Shown: positions 31,815 to 41,149 of the stretch, piece by piece | Numbering within the stretch: position 1 is the stretch's first letter | Layout of the letters: each line of letters starts with the position of its first letter | NCBI RefSeq assembly: GCF_014230315.1 | Contig: NZ_JACLAW010000002.1 | Location: forward strand, 248,001 to 312,000 | Reading direction: 5' to 3' | DNA length: 64,000 nt | Origin: Novosphingobium flavum | Lineage (GTDB): Bacteria > Pseudomonadota > Alphaproteobacteria > Sphingomonadales > Sphingomonadaceae | Translations under genes and position numbers: made by a program | Notes under the pieces: model-generated | Seen by the model: the letters and a program-made list of their open reading frames with translations, nothing else | Database searches by the model: none | What the model was told of the DNA's origin: nothing

Positions 31815-32348
31815 ATGGCGGCCAAGGCTTTCGCCTTCGATGTTGGTGATTACGTCGTTTACCCGAAGCACGGTGTGGGACGGGTGATCGAGCTGCAAGA
31901 ACAGGAAATCGCGGGCATGAAGCTGGAGCTCTACGTGCTCCGCTTTGAAAAAGAGCGCATGACCCTGCGCGTGCCGGTGAACAAAGTCGAAGCGATCGGG
32001 ATGCGCAAGCTTTCCTCGGACAAGACCCTGCGCGAAGCGCTCGATACCCTGAAGGGCAAGCCCAAGGTCAAGCGCACCATGTGGTCGCGCCGCGCCCAGG
32101 AATACGAAGCCAAGATCAACTCGGGCGATCTCGTTTCGATCGCCGAGGTGACCCGCGACCTGTTCCGTGCTGACGACCAGCCGGAGCAGTCCTATTCCGA
32201 GCGTCAGATCTTCGAAGCCGCCTCCTCGCGCCTTGCGCGCGAACTGGCCGCGATGGAAAAGACCGACGAACCGGCCGCGCTCAAGAAGATCCTCGCGATC
32301 CTCAACGAACATGCGCCGAAGTATTACGAAGCCGCGCCGGTCGCCTGA
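31815..32348 (+). CDS. carD: CarD family transcriptional regulator (CdnL)
   Basis: 177 aa. CarD/CdnL binds the RNA polymerase beta lobe and stabilises open complexes at rRNA and biosynthetic promoters. The N-terminal RNAP-interacting Tudor-like domain is VGDYVVYPKHGVGRVIELQEQEI, with the conserved LYVLRFEKERMTLRVPV, and the DNA-binding helical half begins at about residue 70 with the SRRAQEYEAKINSGDL segment. The ATG at 31815 has AAAGGA nine bases before it; an in-frame TTG at 31701 is unlikely. Single gene with its own promoter and terminator. Confidence 0.94.
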   Translation: MAAKAFAFDVGDYVVYPKHGVGRVIELQEQEIAGMKLELYVLRFEKERMTLRVPVNKVEAIGMRKLSSDKTLREALDTLKGKPKVKRTMWSRRAQEYEAKINSGDLVSIAEVTRDLFRADDQPEQSYSERQIFEAASSRLARELAAMEKTDEPAALKKILAILNEHAPKYYEAAPVA

Positions 32349-32373
32349 GGCGGGGCCAGGTTTCGTGCGAAAG

Positions 32374-32400
32374 GGCCGTCCTTCGGGGCGGCCTTTTTCT
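32374..32400 (+). terminator. intrinsic terminator of carD
   Basis: 8 bp stem GGCCGTCC/GGGCGGCC (one U-G pair), TTCG tetraloop, then TTTTTCTTT. 25 bases after the carD stop and directly in front of the convergent tsaC end. Confidence 0.9.
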
Positions 32401-32407
32401 TTGCAGG

Positions 32408-33355
32408 TTACGCGGCTGCGCGGCGCAGGCGGTCGTTGATCGCGGCGCCGATCCCGCTTTCGGGAATGGGGGCAATGGCGATGCGCGGCTGCTGTGCGGC
32501 GGCGCCCTCGTGCAGGGCGGCATAGAGCCGGGCGGCAGCCTCGGCGAGATCACCGGCGGGCGACAGGCTCGCGTGGCCGGCGATGGCCCCGAAGCCGATC
32601 AGGAATTCATCCGCCTCCGCCGCCACGGCACCGAGCCGGACCGGCTTGCCCGGGGCATAGTGGCTGGCGAGCTGGCCCGGAGCCTCGATCGCCGCGCCGG
32701 GGGCCGCGGCCTCACCGCCGGAGCCAAGGACTTCGGCGATCTGCTCGGCAGTGATCGGGCCGGGGCGCAGCACGGACCAGCCGGACGGCCGCAGGGCGAC
32801 AATGGTCGATTCGATGCCCTGTGCGGTCGGCCCGCCGTCGAGCACCAGATCGACCGCTTGGCCGAGGCTTTGCCCGACATGCGCCGCCGTGGTCGGGCTG
32901 ATCGCGCCGGAGCGGTTGGCCGAGGGCGCGGCTAGCGGCAGGCGGGCCGCCGCGAGCAGGGCCTGCATCGCCGGGTGCGCCGGGCAGCGCAGGGCAAGTG
33001 TCGGTAGGCCTGCGGTGACGGCCGGGGCAATGGCCGTGCCCGCGCGGAGCGGCAGGACCATGGTCAGCGGCCCGGGCCAGAACCGCGCCGCCAGGGCCTC
33101 GGCCCGCGCATCGATCTCGGCCAGGGCCGCAGCCTCGGACAGCGACGGCACATGGACGATCAGCGGATTGAAATCGGGCCGCCCCTTGGCGCGGTAGATC
33201 GCGGCCACCGCCTCGGCCCGGTCAGCCCGCGCGGCAAGACCATAGACCGTCTCGGTCGGCACGGCGACCAGCTTGCCGGCCTGCAACAGGGCCGCCGCCT
33301 CGGCGATGCCGGCAGAATCGGCGGGGACGGTCCGTGGGCGGTTGTGAGCATTCAT
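32408..33355 (-). CDS. threonylcarbamoyl-AMP synthase (Sua5 type)
   Basis: 315 aa. It makes threonylcarbamoyl-AMP for t6A37 in tRNAs reading ANN codons. The YrdC domain (about 1-200) has VAVPTETVYGLAARA, KGRPDFNPLIVH, WPGPLTMVLP, and LAAPSANRSGAISPT; the C-terminal Sua5 domain (about 215-315) is present, so this is the long Sua5 form and not TsaC. Convergent with carD. The other t6A genes are not in the window. Confidence 0.93.
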   Translation of the reverse strand: MNAHNRPRTVPADSAGIAEAAALLQAGKLVAVPTETVYGLAARADRAEAVAAIYRAKGRPDFNPLIVHVPSLSEAAALAEIDARAEALAARFWPGPLTMVLPLRAGTAIAPAVTAGLPTLALRCPAHPAMQALLAAARLPLAAPSANRSGAISPTTAAHVGQSLGQAVDLVLDGGPTAQGIESTIVALRPSGWSVLRPGPITAEQIAEVLGSGGEAAAPGAAIEAPGQLASHYAPGKPVRLGAVAAEADEFLIGFGAIAGHASLSPAGDLAEAAARLYAALHEGAAAQQPRIAIAPIPESGIGAAINDRLRRAAA

Positions 33356-33426
33356 TGCCAGGGGCTATAGGCGCTGGACCCCAAAAAAGCCAAACCCCCC
33401 AGCCTATTCCGCCAAGCGAGGCCCGA

Positions 33427-34248
33427 ATGAACGACCAGACCCTGCTCCGCATCGCCGACGCGCTGGAGCGCCTCGCTCCGCCCGCAGCCGCACCGGTCGA
33501 CTGGGTCGCCGCGCCCGCCTATGTCTGGGACCGGGCCGGAGCCCGCACCGTGAGCGCCCTTGCCGCACCCCCGCTTTCCCTGCTGCGTGGGATCGATGCG
33601 CAGAAGGAGGCCGTCGTCGCCAATATCGAACGGCACGCCGCCGGCCATTCCGCGCACGACATGCTGCTGTGGGGCTCGCGCGGGATGGGCAAGTCGGCCC
33701 TGCTGCGGGCCGGGATCGTTTCCGCACAGGCCGCCCATCCCGGCGCGATCGCCCTCGTCCAGGTCGCCCCCGATGCCCTCTCCGGCCTGACCGGGCTGTT
33801 CACCCTGCTGGGGCGCCTGTCCCGCCGCTTTCTCGTCTACATCGACGATCTCGGCTTCGAGGACGGGGATTCGACCGGGCCGCGCCAATTGCGCTCATGG
33901 CTAGAGGGCGGGGTCGAGGCACGGCCGGGTAATGTCCGCCTCGCCGTCACCGCCAACCGCCGCGCCATCGTCTCGCGCCACCTTTCCGAGCAGGACGACC
34001 CGATCAACCCGCGTGATGCGGTCGACGACCGCCTGGCCCTAGCCGATCGCTTCGGCCTGTCGATCGGCTTCCACAATTGCAGCCAGGACGACTATCTCGC
34101 GATCATCTCGGGCTATTCCGAAGAATATGGCCTGCCCTTCGCCGAAGCCGACGCACTGGAATGGTCCAAGCGCCGCGGCCAGCGCTCGGGCCGGGTAGCC
34201 TGGCACTATGTCACCGAACTGGCTGGGCGCGCCGGGCGCACAATCTGA
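33427..34248 (+). CDS. DUF815 family AAA ATPase
   Basis: 273 aa. P-loop ATPase of unknown role. Walker A is GSRGMGKSALL (about residues 80-90) and Walker B FLVYIDDLGF; a sensor-like LAVTANRRAI follows. The family typically has RDAVDDRLALADRFGLSIGF as here. The ATG at 33427 is preceded by a weak ribosome site (AAGCGAGG); the longer frame upstream overlaps the tsaC promoter side. The gene stands between tsaC (divergent) and the sorbosone dehydrogenase (convergent), with repeat copy C after it. Confidence 0.87.
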   Translation: MNDQTLLRIADALERLAPPAAAPVDWVAAPAYVWDRAGARTVSALAAPPLSLLRGIDAQKEAVVANIERHAAGHSAHDMLLWGSRGMGKSALLRAGIVSAQAAHPGAIALVQVAPDALSGLTGLFTLLGRLSRRFLVYIDDLGFEDGDSTGPRQLRSWLEGGVEARPGNVRLAVTANRRAIVSRHLSEQDDPINPRDAVDDRLALADRFGLSIGFHNCSQDDYLAIISGYSEEYGLPFAEADALEWSKRRGQRSGRVAWHYVTELAGRAGRTI

Positions 34249-34267
34249 TCCGAAGTTGGCTGTCTTC

Positions 34268-34440
34268 CCGCGAAGCGGCTTTCTCAGACAGGCTCAATGT
34301 CAGGCATTTATGCAGGGGTTAATACCCCTGCACCCCAGAACGTCTTCCGGCGATCGGGCAGTGCGCGGGGTAGCCATCCGCGCGGCATTAGCATCGGAAG
34401 ACGGTCAGGGGTCTGGGGCCCATGGCCCCAGAATCATTCC
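34268..34440 (+). repeat. mosaic intergenic repeat, copy C
   Basis: Between convergent DUF815 and sorbosone dehydrogenase genes. It starts with CCGCGAAGCGG (34268-34278) and holds TGCAGGGGT/ACCCCTGCA (34311-34332) and CTGGGGCC/GGCCCCAG (34413-34431), with GTCTTCCGGCG between, also found in copy E. Plus orientation. The right-hand inverted end is lost. Confidence 0.8.
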
Positions 34441-34453
34441 TGCCTCGCCGCGC

Positions 34454-35917
34454 CTACTTCTGCCCTTCCGCCGGATCGGGCCGGAAGCTGGCGATGGCTT
34501 CCGCTTCCGAATTGAGCTGGGTGCGCGGCGGCATGTGTCCGGTGACCACGGCCTTGACCCCGGCGGTGGGCGCGGCGGTGGGTGAGATCACGCGCCAGAT
34601 GATCCCGGCCGTATCGTCGGATACGAGCAGGCCGCCGGTCTTGTCGAAGGTCAGCCAGGTTGGGCGGCCACGGGTCTTCCCGCCATTGTCGGCGAGGAAG
34701 CCGGACAGGACGGTGACGGGAAGCCCGCGCGGGTTGCCGTTGGGATCGAAGGTGACGAAGACCACGTCGTAGCCGACGGCGGGCTTGCGATTCCACGAAC
34801 CGTGGCGGGCGACGAAGGCGCCGTTGGCGAAGCCGGCGCCAAGCCGGTTGCCGGCGATCGCGAAGCGCAGGCCGAGCGGGGCGACGTGCGAGCCGAGGGC
34901 GAATTCGGGCTTGCGGACATATTCGTTGAGATATTCGGGCATCGGGTCCTTGACCCGGTCGTCCTGCTTGTCCTTCCAGTAGAACCACGGCCAGCCGTAC
35001 TGGGCGCCGATGGGCAGGTTGGTCAGGTAATCCGGGACGAGGTCGCCGCCGAGCTGGTCACGCTCGTTGACCACGGTCCACAGTTCACCCGTCGCGGGGT
35101 TCCAGTCCATCCCGTTGGGATTGCGCAGGCCGGCGGCATACTGGCGCTGGCGCCCGGCGGCGACATCGAGTTCCCAGACCATCGCGCGGCCTTCCTCGGC
35201 CTTCATCCCGTTTTCGCCGATGTTCGAGGCCGAGCCGACCGCGACGTAGAGCTTCTTGCCGTCGGGGCTCAGTTCGAGGTTGCGCATCCAGTGGTTGCCG
35301 CCGGGGGGCAGGTCCATGATCTTGTGCGGCGCGCCGGTCAGCGCGGTCTGCCCGAGGGTGTAGGGGAAGGCGAGGACGGCGTCGTGATCGGCGATGTAGA
35401 GGGTGCCCCCGCCAAAGGCCATGCCGGAGGGCGAGGAGAGGCCTTCACGCAGGGTAAAGCGCTGCTCGGCCGTGCCGTTGCCGTCGGCATCGCGCAGCAG
35501 CAGGATACGGTCGGGCGAAGGCACCCCCGCGCCGGCGAGATCGAAGAAGTAGTTCATGATCCGGCCGGTGATCCCGCCGCCGCCCTTGCTCGGCGGGCGG
35601 TTCGTCTCGGCCACGAGGACGTCGCCATTGGGCAGGGTGATCATCGTGCGGGGATGGTCGAGGCCCTCGGCGAAGCGGTTGACGGCCAGGCCCGCGGCGG
35701 CCGTGGGCGCTTCGCCCGGCTGCCAACCGATCGGCTTGGCAATGCCGATGGTGGGAAACTTTTCCGGCTCTGGATCAACCAGTTGCGGATATTTGCCGGT
35801 GCTGGCCGCGAGGGTGCGGTCAGTCGGATTGCCATGCCACAGCCAGGCCCCGATCCCGATGACGAGAACCAGGGCGATCCCGAGCGCGATCAGCGCCTTG
35901 CGAAGAATGGAGTTCAT
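34454..35917 (-). CDS. sorbosone dehydrogenase-like PQQ-dependent beta-propeller protein
   Basis: 487 aa. One N-terminal membrane segment or signal anchor (about 8-28), then a six-bladed beta-propeller of the glucose/sorbosone dehydrogenase type: FAEGLDHPRTMITLPNGDVLVAE, GLSSPSGMAFGGGTLYIAD, HWMRNLELSPDGKKLYVAVGS, AAGLRNPNGMDWNPATGELW and FVARHGSWNRKP. Such enzymes oxidise sugars in the periplasm with PQQ; the substrate is unknown and some members lack PQQ. The start ATG at 35917 begins the membrane segment. Divergent from the glycine-zipper gene. Confidence 0.88.
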   Translation of the reverse strand: MNSILRKALIALGIALVLVIGIGAWLWHGNPTDRTLAASTGKYPQLVDPEPEKFPTIGIAKPIGWQPGEAPTAAAGLAVNRFAEGLDHPRTMITLPNGDVLVAETNRPPSKGGGGITGRIMNYFFDLAGAGVPSPDRILLLRDADGNGTAEQRFTLREGLSSPSGMAFGGGTLYIADHDAVLAFPYTLGQTALTGAPHKIMDLPPGGNHWMRNLELSPDGKKLYVAVGSASNIGENGMKAEEGRAMVWELDVAAGRQRQYAAGLRNPNGMDWNPATGELWTVVNERDQLGGDLVPDYLTNLPIGAQYGWPWFYWKDKQDDRVKDPMPEYLNEYVRKPEFALGSHVAPLGLRFAIAGNRLGAGFANGAFVARHGSWNRKPAVGYDVVFVTFDPNGNPRGLPVTVLSGFLADNGGKTRGRPTWLTFDKTGGLLVSDDTAGIIWRVISPTAAPTAGVKAVVTGHMPPRTQLNSEAEAIASFRPDPAEGQK

Positions 35918-36108
35918 CGCGGTTGGATAGGCTTGCTGCGCCCGCGCGGCAACAAGGCAGTGCAGGAGCGGGCCGCGCACGGCCTTCGCGGAGGACTGCG
36001 CCAGAACGGGACAGGCCCGGGACCACGCTTGGTTTTGCACGCACCACGATGCTAAATTCCGGGTTAATTCCCGGTTTCTCGCCGGGTCTCCAACGGGGAA
36101 TACCTGTC

Positions 36109-36771
36109 ATGCGTCTGCGCGCCGCGCTTGCCATCCTGACTGCCGCTGGCGCGCTGGGCGCCGGCACCGCCGAGGCCCATCCGCACGGCAGCGCCATCCT
36201 GGCCCCGCCCGTGGTCGGGCCGTGGGGCTTTGGCGGCACTTACGGCGTCTGGCCTGGAGCCTGGCAGCCGCCCTACACCGTGGCCATGCCCGATCAGGCC
36301 GCGCCGCAGTCGCCAGCGTTCGATCGCGACCTGTGGCTGCGCGATTGCCGCCAGCGCTTCAGTGACAATGGCGTGGATGGGGCCGTGATCGGCGGGATCG
36401 TGGGCGGTGTCGCCGGGAATGCGATCGCCGGCTCTGGGGACAAGGTGCTGGGCACCGTGGCTGGCGCCGCGGTCGGCGCCGTGGCGGGGGCGGCCATCGA
36501 CAAGGCGGAAGATGCCCCGCGGGCGCGCGATCGCTGCACCGAGATGCTGGACGGCGGCATGGCCATGCTGCCTCCGGGCTACGCGGTTCCGCCCGGCTAC
36601 ACGATGACGATGGTTCCGGTGATGATGGTCCCGGCCGGGGGCGCCGCGGCGCGCAAGTGCATCGAGACAGTGGTGACCGAGGAGATCGACGAGCCGCAGC
36701 CGCGCGCGACCCGGCGAATTCCGCCGCGTGCGCCTGCGCGGCGCGTGCCGGACAAGCGGATCAGGATTTAA
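36109..36771 (+). CDS. glycine-zipper 2TM-like exported protein
   Basis: 220 aa. Signal peptide 1-24 (MRLRAALAILTAAGALGAGTA), a Pro/Trp/Gly-rich segment, then a glycine zipper (GGIVGGVAGNAIAG and VAGAAVGAVAGAAI, about residues 92-128) as in the 2TM surface-antigen family. Cys-containing flanks (RDCRQRF, RDRCTEM) and a methionine-rich, then basic C-terminal tail follow. Such proteins sit in or under the outer membrane; the role is unknown. The ATG at 36109 is preceded by GGGGAA. Convergent with parB. Confidence 0.78.
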   Translation: MRLRAALAILTAAGALGAGTAEAHPHGSAILAPPVVGPWGFGGTYGVWPGAWQPPYTVAMPDQAAPQSPAFDRDLWLRDCRQRFSDNGVDGAVIGGIVGGVAGNAIAGSGDKVLGTVAGAAVGAVAGAAIDKAEDAPRARDRCTEMLDGGMAMLPPGYAVPPGYTMTMVPVMMVPAGGAAARKCIETVVTEEIDEPQPRATRRIPPRAPARRVPDKRIRI

Positions 36772-36795
36772 GTATTTGATTTAACGAAATAGATG

Positions 36796-36832
36796 CGGCC
36801 GGAGGAGCATCGAGGCCCTCCGGCCGGGCTTT
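36796..36832. terminator. hairpin between glycine-zipper gene and parB
   Basis: Perfect 10 bp stem CGGCCGGAGG/CCTCCGGCCG (36796-36826), 11-base loop, then GGCTTTCG on the plus side. It sits between convergent genes and probably serves the plus-strand gene; its effect on parB would be weak because the minus side is GC-rich. Confidence 0.65.
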
Positions 36833-36834
36833 CG

Positions 36835-37812
36835 TCAGATCTGGCCGCCGGTCAGGCGCTGACAGATCAGGTCGAGCTGGTCGAGCGTCTTGTAGCGGAT
36901 CGCGACCGTGCCCGAAGCCGGATCGGCATCGGCGGTGATGCGGATCGAGAGACCGAGGAATTCCTCAAGATGATTTTGGACGGCGAGGATGTCCGCATCC
37001 TCGCCATGGCTGTTGCTGCGCGCGCGGCGCGGGGCGGCATGGCCTTCGCCCTTGGGCTTGCGGCGGGTCAGCTTTTCCACCTCGCGCACCGAGAGCTGCT
37101 TGTCGACCGCCGTCTGGGCCAGTTCGCTGGCATCGTCGCGGCCGATCAGGGCGCGGGCATGGCCCATCGACAGGGCACCGGTCTCGACCAGTTCGAGCAC
37201 CGGATCGGGCAGGGCGAGCAGGCGCTGGAAATTGGCGACATGGCTGCGCGACTTGTCGACCATTCGCGCGATCTCGGCCTGGGTCATCCCTTCGGACTCG
37301 GACAGGCGCTGATAGGCGCGAGCCTCTTCGATCGGGTTGAGGTCCTCGCGCTGGATGTTCTCGATCAGGGCAAGGGCCATGACCTCGCGCTCGGACAGGT
37401 CGCGGACCAGTGCCGGGATCTCGTGGAGCTGGGCGCGCTGTGCGGCGCGCCAGCGGCGTTCACCCGCCACCAGCTGGTAACGCCCATTGCCGAGCGGACG
37501 GACGATGACCGGCTGGATCACCCCGCGCGCGGCAATCGAGGCGGCCAGTTCGTCGAGCGCGGCTTCATCGAAATGACGGCGCGGTTGCTGAGGATGAGGC
37601 TCGATCGAGGCGACGGCGAGCGAGGCAAGGCCGCTCAGCCGGGCGGGAGCCGGAGCGCCGCCGGGGCTGCTGGGAACCAGCGGCTCCTCGCGGCGCACTT
37701 CGCCGAGCAGGGCGCCGAGACCGCGACCAAGCGCCGGCGGCTTCTTGCGCAGGGGCGCGGCGGCGCCATCAACCTGGGCCACCGGAAAAGGGGTCACGGA
37801 ATCGTCACTCAT
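36835..37812 (-). CDS. parB: chromosome partitioning protein ParB
   Basis: 325 aa CTP-dependent DNA clamp that loads at parS and spreads. The N terminus has the ParA-contact motif GLGALLGE; then the CTPase core with PHPQQPRRHFD and GERRWRAAQRA, the helix-turn-helix EGMTQAEIARMVDKSRSHVANFQRL that reads parS, and a C-terminal dimerisation domain. Its start overlaps the parA stop by 4 bp. All parS-like sites seen here match the palindrome bound by this family. Confidence 0.97.
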   Translation of the reverse strand: MSDDSVTPFPVAQVDGAAAPLRKKPPALGRGLGALLGEVRREEPLVPSSPGGAPAPARLSGLASLAVASIEPHPQQPRRHFDEAALDELAASIAARGVIQPVIVRPLGNGRYQLVAGERRWRAAQRAQLHEIPALVRDLSEREVMALALIENIQREDLNPIEEARAYQRLSESEGMTQAEIARMVDKSRSHVANFQRLLALPDPVLELVETGALSMGHARALIGRDDASELAQTAVDKQLSVREVEKLTRRKPKGEGHAAPRRARSNSHGEDADILAVQNHLEEFLGLSIRITADADPASGTVAIRYKTLDQLDLICQRLTGGQI

Positions 37813-38585
37813 GCGGCTTTCCTTTGCGCGGGCAGGCGCCCGATCAGTTCGCGGGCGAGGGCCATATAGGCGCGGCTGCCGGCGCAGGTGTGGTCATAGA
37901 CGAGCGCGGGCAGGCCGTGGCTCGGCGCTTCCGAAAGGCGGACGTTGCGCGGGATGGTCGCATCGAACACCAGCTCGCGCAGGCACGAGCGCACGTCGTC
38001 GGCCACCTGGTCGGTCAGCCGGTTGCGGCGGTCGTACATCGTGAGGGCAATGCCAATGATCCCGAGCTGCGGGTTAAAGCGCTGCTGGACCCGCTCGACC
38101 GTCTGCAACAACTGGCTGAGCCCTTCGAGCGCGAAGAACTCGCACTGCAGCGGGACCAGCAGGGTATCGGCAGCGGCAAGGGCATTGAGCGTGAGCAGGC
38201 CGAGCGAGGGCGGACAGTCGATGAAGCAGATCTCGTGCCCGGTGTCTTCCGACAGGGCACGGCGCAGGCGATCGGTTCGTCCCTCCACCCCGACCAGCTC
38301 GACTTCCGCGCCGGACAGGTCGACCGTGGCCGGGACGATCGACAGGTTGGGAATACGGGTCGGGATAATGCATTCCGCCAGCGACATGCCGTCCACCAGA
38401 ATGTCGTAGGTCGATCGTTCGCGCTCAGCGGCGGTGATGCCAATGCCGGTCGAGGCATTGCCCTGTGGATCGAGGTCGATCAGCAAGGTCTTCCACCCGG
38501 TCGCGGCCAAGGCCGTGGCGACATTGATCGCGGTCGTGGTCTTGCCGACTCCGCCCTTCTGGTTGGCAATCGCGATGCGGATCAT
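37809..38585 (-). CDS. parA: chromosome partitioning ATPase ParA
   Basis: 258 aa. Deviant Walker A KGGVGKTTTAINVATAL at the N terminus, then DLDPQGNAS, FIDCPPSLGLLT and the DNA-binding C-terminal part. ParA forms an ATP-dependent gradient on the nucleoid and pulls the ParB-parS complex to the new pole. The ATG at 38585 ([11 protein letters not shown]) is chosen over a longer frame that runs into rsmG. It overlaps rsmG upstream and parB downstream by 4 bp each, so rsmG-parA-parB is a coupled operon. Confidence 0.97.
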   Translation of the reverse strand: MIRIAIANQKGGVGKTTTAINVATALAATGWKTLLIDLDPQGNASTGIGITAAERERSTYDILVDGMSLAECIIPTRIPNLSIVPATVDLSGAEVELVGVEGRTDRLRRALSEDTGHEICFIDCPPSLGLLTLNALAAADTLLVPLQCEFFALEGLSQLLQTVERVQQRFNPQLGIIGIALTMYDRRNRLTDQVADDVRSCLRELVFDATIPRNVRLSEAPSHGLPALVYDHTCAGSRAYMALARELIGRLPAQRKAA

Positions 38586-39229
38586 CTGGTGCGCGCCTTC
38601 TTGTTGCTGCCCGGCAAGGTCCCGACCACGATGCCGGCCTCGGCATCGGTGAGGGATTGTTCCACGTGAAACAGGTGATTCCACCCGGTCAGGCGATTCA
38701 CTTCATCCCGCGCCGAGCGCCCTTTGGGCAACAGCCAGATCGTGTCGCTTGTGGAAAATCGTGCGGATAGTTCGAGTAGCCGGTCGAGCGGAGCGAAAGC
38801 GCGCGCGGAAATCGCCGCCGCCGGAAAGGATTCGACCAGTTCGAGACGCTTGCCGATCACCCTTGCCTTGGCGAGGCCCAGCGTCTCGGCGGCGCGGCTG
38901 AGCCACTCCACCCGGCGCGCGCGCGATTCGACCATGACGATTTCGCGCTCGGGCTGGAGCACCGCAATGACAAGACCGGGGAATCCGGCGCCGGTGCCAA
39001 GGTCGAGCCACGGTCCCGCCTGCGCGGTCGGAACGTGGGCGAGCAGCTGCGCGCTGTCGGCAAAGTGGCGCTGCCAGGTCTGGGGCAGGCTGGCGGCCGA
39101 GACGAGGTTCTGCCGGAGGTTCTCCTCAGCGAGCAGCGCCGCCAGTCGCTCCAGCCGCTCGAGCGCGACGCAGTCGCCCTCGGGCCGCGCCGCAATCCAG
39201 GCGCGGGCTTCCGCCTCGGAGGTGATCAT
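38582..39229 (-). CDS. rsmG: 16S rRNA G527 N7-methyltransferase
   Basis: 215 aa. SAM-dependent methyltransferase acting on G527 of 16S rRNA. The SAM motif is [16 protein letters not shown], followed by [13 protein letters not shown]. Its C-terminal codons contain a ParB-binding palindrome (38658-38673; the protein reads FHVEQ there), a recurrent arrangement in bacteria. Overlaps mnmG by 4 bp upstream and parA by 4 bp downstream. Confidence 0.95.
   Translation of the reverse strand: MITSEAEARAWIAARPEGDCVALERLERLAALLAEENLRQNLVSAASLPQTWQRHFADSAQLLAHVPTAQAGPWLDLGTGAGFPGLVIAVLQPEREIVMVESRARRVEWLSRAAETLGLAKARVIGKRLELVESFPAAAISARAFAPLDRLLELSARFSTSDTIWLLPKGRSARDEVNRLTGWNHLFHVEQSLTDAEAGIVVGTLPGSNKKARTR
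38658..38673. other. parS site 2, inside rsmG
   Basis: TGTTCCACGTGAAACA, an exact match to the general ParB consensus TGTTNCACGTGAAACA. It is in the coding region of rsmG, 73 bp before parA and about 9.2 kb left of the predicted origin. Confidence 0.88.
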
Positions 39230-41076
39230 GCCGCGCGCCGCCGGGCGTGAACGAGAAGCGCGGCGAGGGCGGCGGGCGTGATCCCGGGAAGGCGGCCGGC
39301 TGCGGCCAGCGTGGCCGGACGGGCGCGCTGGAGTCGCTCGACCATTTCGCGCGAGAGGCCGGGGATCGCGGCATAGGGGAAGTCATCACCGAGCGACAGG
39401 GCTTCGCTCGCGCGCAGCTCGCGCAGTTCGCTGTCCTGCCGGGCGAGGTAAGGGGCATAGGCGGCATCTTCGGCCACCTCTTCGATCAGCTCGGCGTCAG
39501 CGGGCAGGGGGCCTGCGAGCCACGGCGCCAGGTCGGCCAATGTGACCCCGGCGAAGCGCAGCCATTCGCGCAAGGGCAGCCGGCCCGTGTCGGTGCGCAC
39601 CGGGAGGCCGGCCCGGACGAGTTCACCGGCGCCGGCTTCACGGTCAAGCTGGCCTTCGAGCGCGGCGCGCTGCTCACTGCGGTGGGTGAACCACGCGGCG
39701 CGCTCCGCGCCCAGCGCACCCATTTCGAGCGCCAGCGGGGTGAGGCGGGTGGTGGCATTGTTCGCGCGCAGGCGCAGGCGATATTCCGCGCGGGCGGTGA
39801 GCATCCGGTAGGGCTCGCTCACGCCGTGCAGGGTGAGGTCGTCGATCATCACGGCCATGTAGGAATTGGCCCGGTCGAGCGCGGGCGGGGCGCGGCCCAG
39901 CACTTCGGCCGCGGCGTGCATTCCGGCGACGAGCCCTTGGGCGGCGGCTTCCTCATAACCGGTCGTGCCGTTGATCTGGCCCGCGCAGTAGAGCCCCGGC
40001 AGGTCGCGCAGTTCGAGGCTGTGGCGCAGGGCGCGCGGATCGATGTGATCGTATTCCACCGCATAGCCCGGCACGGCCATGACCACCCGTTCCAGCCCGT
40101 CCATCGTCCGCAGCAGATCCAATTGGGCCTCGGCCGGCAGCGAGGTGCTGATCCCGTTGGGATAGACGAGGTGATCGTCGAGCCCTTCCGGTTCGAGGAA
40201 GACCTGGTGCCCGTCGCGGTCGGCAAAGCGGTGGATCTTGTCCTCGATCGAAGGGCAATAGCGCGGGCCCGAAGCGCCGATCGCCCCGGTGAACAGGGGC
40301 GAGCGGTGGAGGTTGGCGCGGATCACGTCATGGGTGCGCGGATTGGTCCGGGTGATCGCACAGAACACCTGCGGGTTGATCCGCTTGCCCCCGCCCATGG
40401 CCGACATGGTCCACGGCTCGGGATCGGAGGGCTGCTCCTCCAGGCGGCTCCAGTCGATCGTCCGACCGTCGAGCCGGGGCGGAGTGCCGGTCTTGAGGCG
40501 GGACATCGGAAGGTCTGCCTCGCGCAGTTGCCGGGCGAGGACCTGGGCCGAAGCCTCGCCGATCCGCCCGCCGACGAGCCGCTCCTCGCCGCGAAACAGG
40601 GTGCCGCCCAGGAAGGTGCCGGTGCACAGGACCACGGCATGGGCCGCCAGTTCAGTACCGTCGGCGAGGTTCAGACCAACGACCCGGCCGGCTTCGATCC
40701 GCAGCGCCGCAGCCTCGCCGGCGACCTGGGTGAGATTTTGGTGCCGGCGCAATTGGTGCTGGATCGCCGCCTTGAAGCGCGTGCGGTCCGCCTGGACCCG
40801 TGGGCCCTGGACTGCGCTGCCCTTGGAGCGATTGAGCATCCGGTAGTGGATCGCACCGGCATCGGCGGCGCGCGCGATCAGGCCGTCGAAGGCATCGACC
40901 TCGCGCACGAGGTGGCCCTTGCCGAGCCCGCCGATCGCCGGGTTGCAACTCATCGCCCCGATCATCGCAAGGTCGAACGAGACCAGCGCAACCGAGGCGC
41001 CCATCCGCGCGGCGACGGCGGCCGCCTCGCAGCCAGCGTGACCGCCGCCTACGACGATGATGTCGAACTGATGCAT
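39226..41076 (-). CDS. mnmG: tRNA uridine-5-carboxymethylaminomethyl modification enzyme MnmG
   Basis: 616 aa FAD-dependent enzyme that with MnmE modifies U34 in certain tRNAs. FAD site [21 protein letters not shown] at the N terminus; other family parts are [57 protein letters not shown] and GYEEAAAQG. Start ATG at 41076. Long enough and intact. It forms the operon mnmG-rsmG-parA-parB; mnmE lies upstream, separated by 73 bp holding a parS. Confidence 0.97.
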   Translation of the reverse strand: MHQFDIIVVGGGHAGCEAAAVAARMGASVALVSFDLAMIGAMSCNPAIGGLGKGHLVREVDAFDGLIARAADAGAIHYRMLNRSKGSAVQGPRVQADRTRFKAAIQHQLRRHQNLTQVAGEAAALRIEAGRVVGLNLADGTELAAHAVVLCTGTFLGGTLFRGEERLVGGRIGEASAQVLARQLREADLPMSRLKTGTPPRLDGRTIDWSRLEEQPSDPEPWTMSAMGGGKRINPQVFCAITRTNPRTHDVIRANLHRSPLFTGAIGASGPRYCPSIEDKIHRFADRDGHQVFLEPEGLDDHLVYPNGISTSLPAEAQLDLLRTMDGLERVVMAVPGYAVEYDHIDPRALRHSLELRDLPGLYCAGQINGTTGYEEAAAQGLVAGMHAAAEVLGRAPPALDRANSYMAVMIDDLTLHGVSEPYRMLTARAEYRLRLRANNATTRLTPLALEMGALGAERAAWFTHRSEQRAALEGQLDREAGAGELVRAGLPVRTDTGRLPLREWLRFAGVTLADLAPWLAGPLPADAELIEEVAEDAAYAPYLARQDSELRELRASEALSLGDDFPYAAIPGLSREMVERLQRARPATLAAAGRLPGITPAALAALLVHARRRAA

Positions 41077-41124
41077 GGGCGGGGCGCATACAGGAATTGA
41101 CCGGGACGGTCCAGAGCGCGGCAC

Positions 41125-41140
41125 TGTTTCACGTGAAACA
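41125..41140. other. parS site 3, between mnmE and mnmG
   Basis: TGTTTCACGTGAAACA, a perfect 16 bp palindrome and the exact ParB consensus. It lies in the 73 bp mnmE-mnmG gap, about 6.7 kb from the predicted origin; the best site in the window. Confidence 0.97.
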
Positions 41141-41149
41141 ACTGGCCCT

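Noticed and set aside
34297..34515. Short frame with YAGVNTPAP and GVWGPWPQ words
   Set aside because: Same words occur in the other repeat copies, so they come from the repeated DNA and not from a protein family.
39247..41100. 617-codon frame antisense to mnmG
   Set aside because: mnmG is complete with all motifs on the other strand; the antisense frame has no recognisable family or ribosome binding site.
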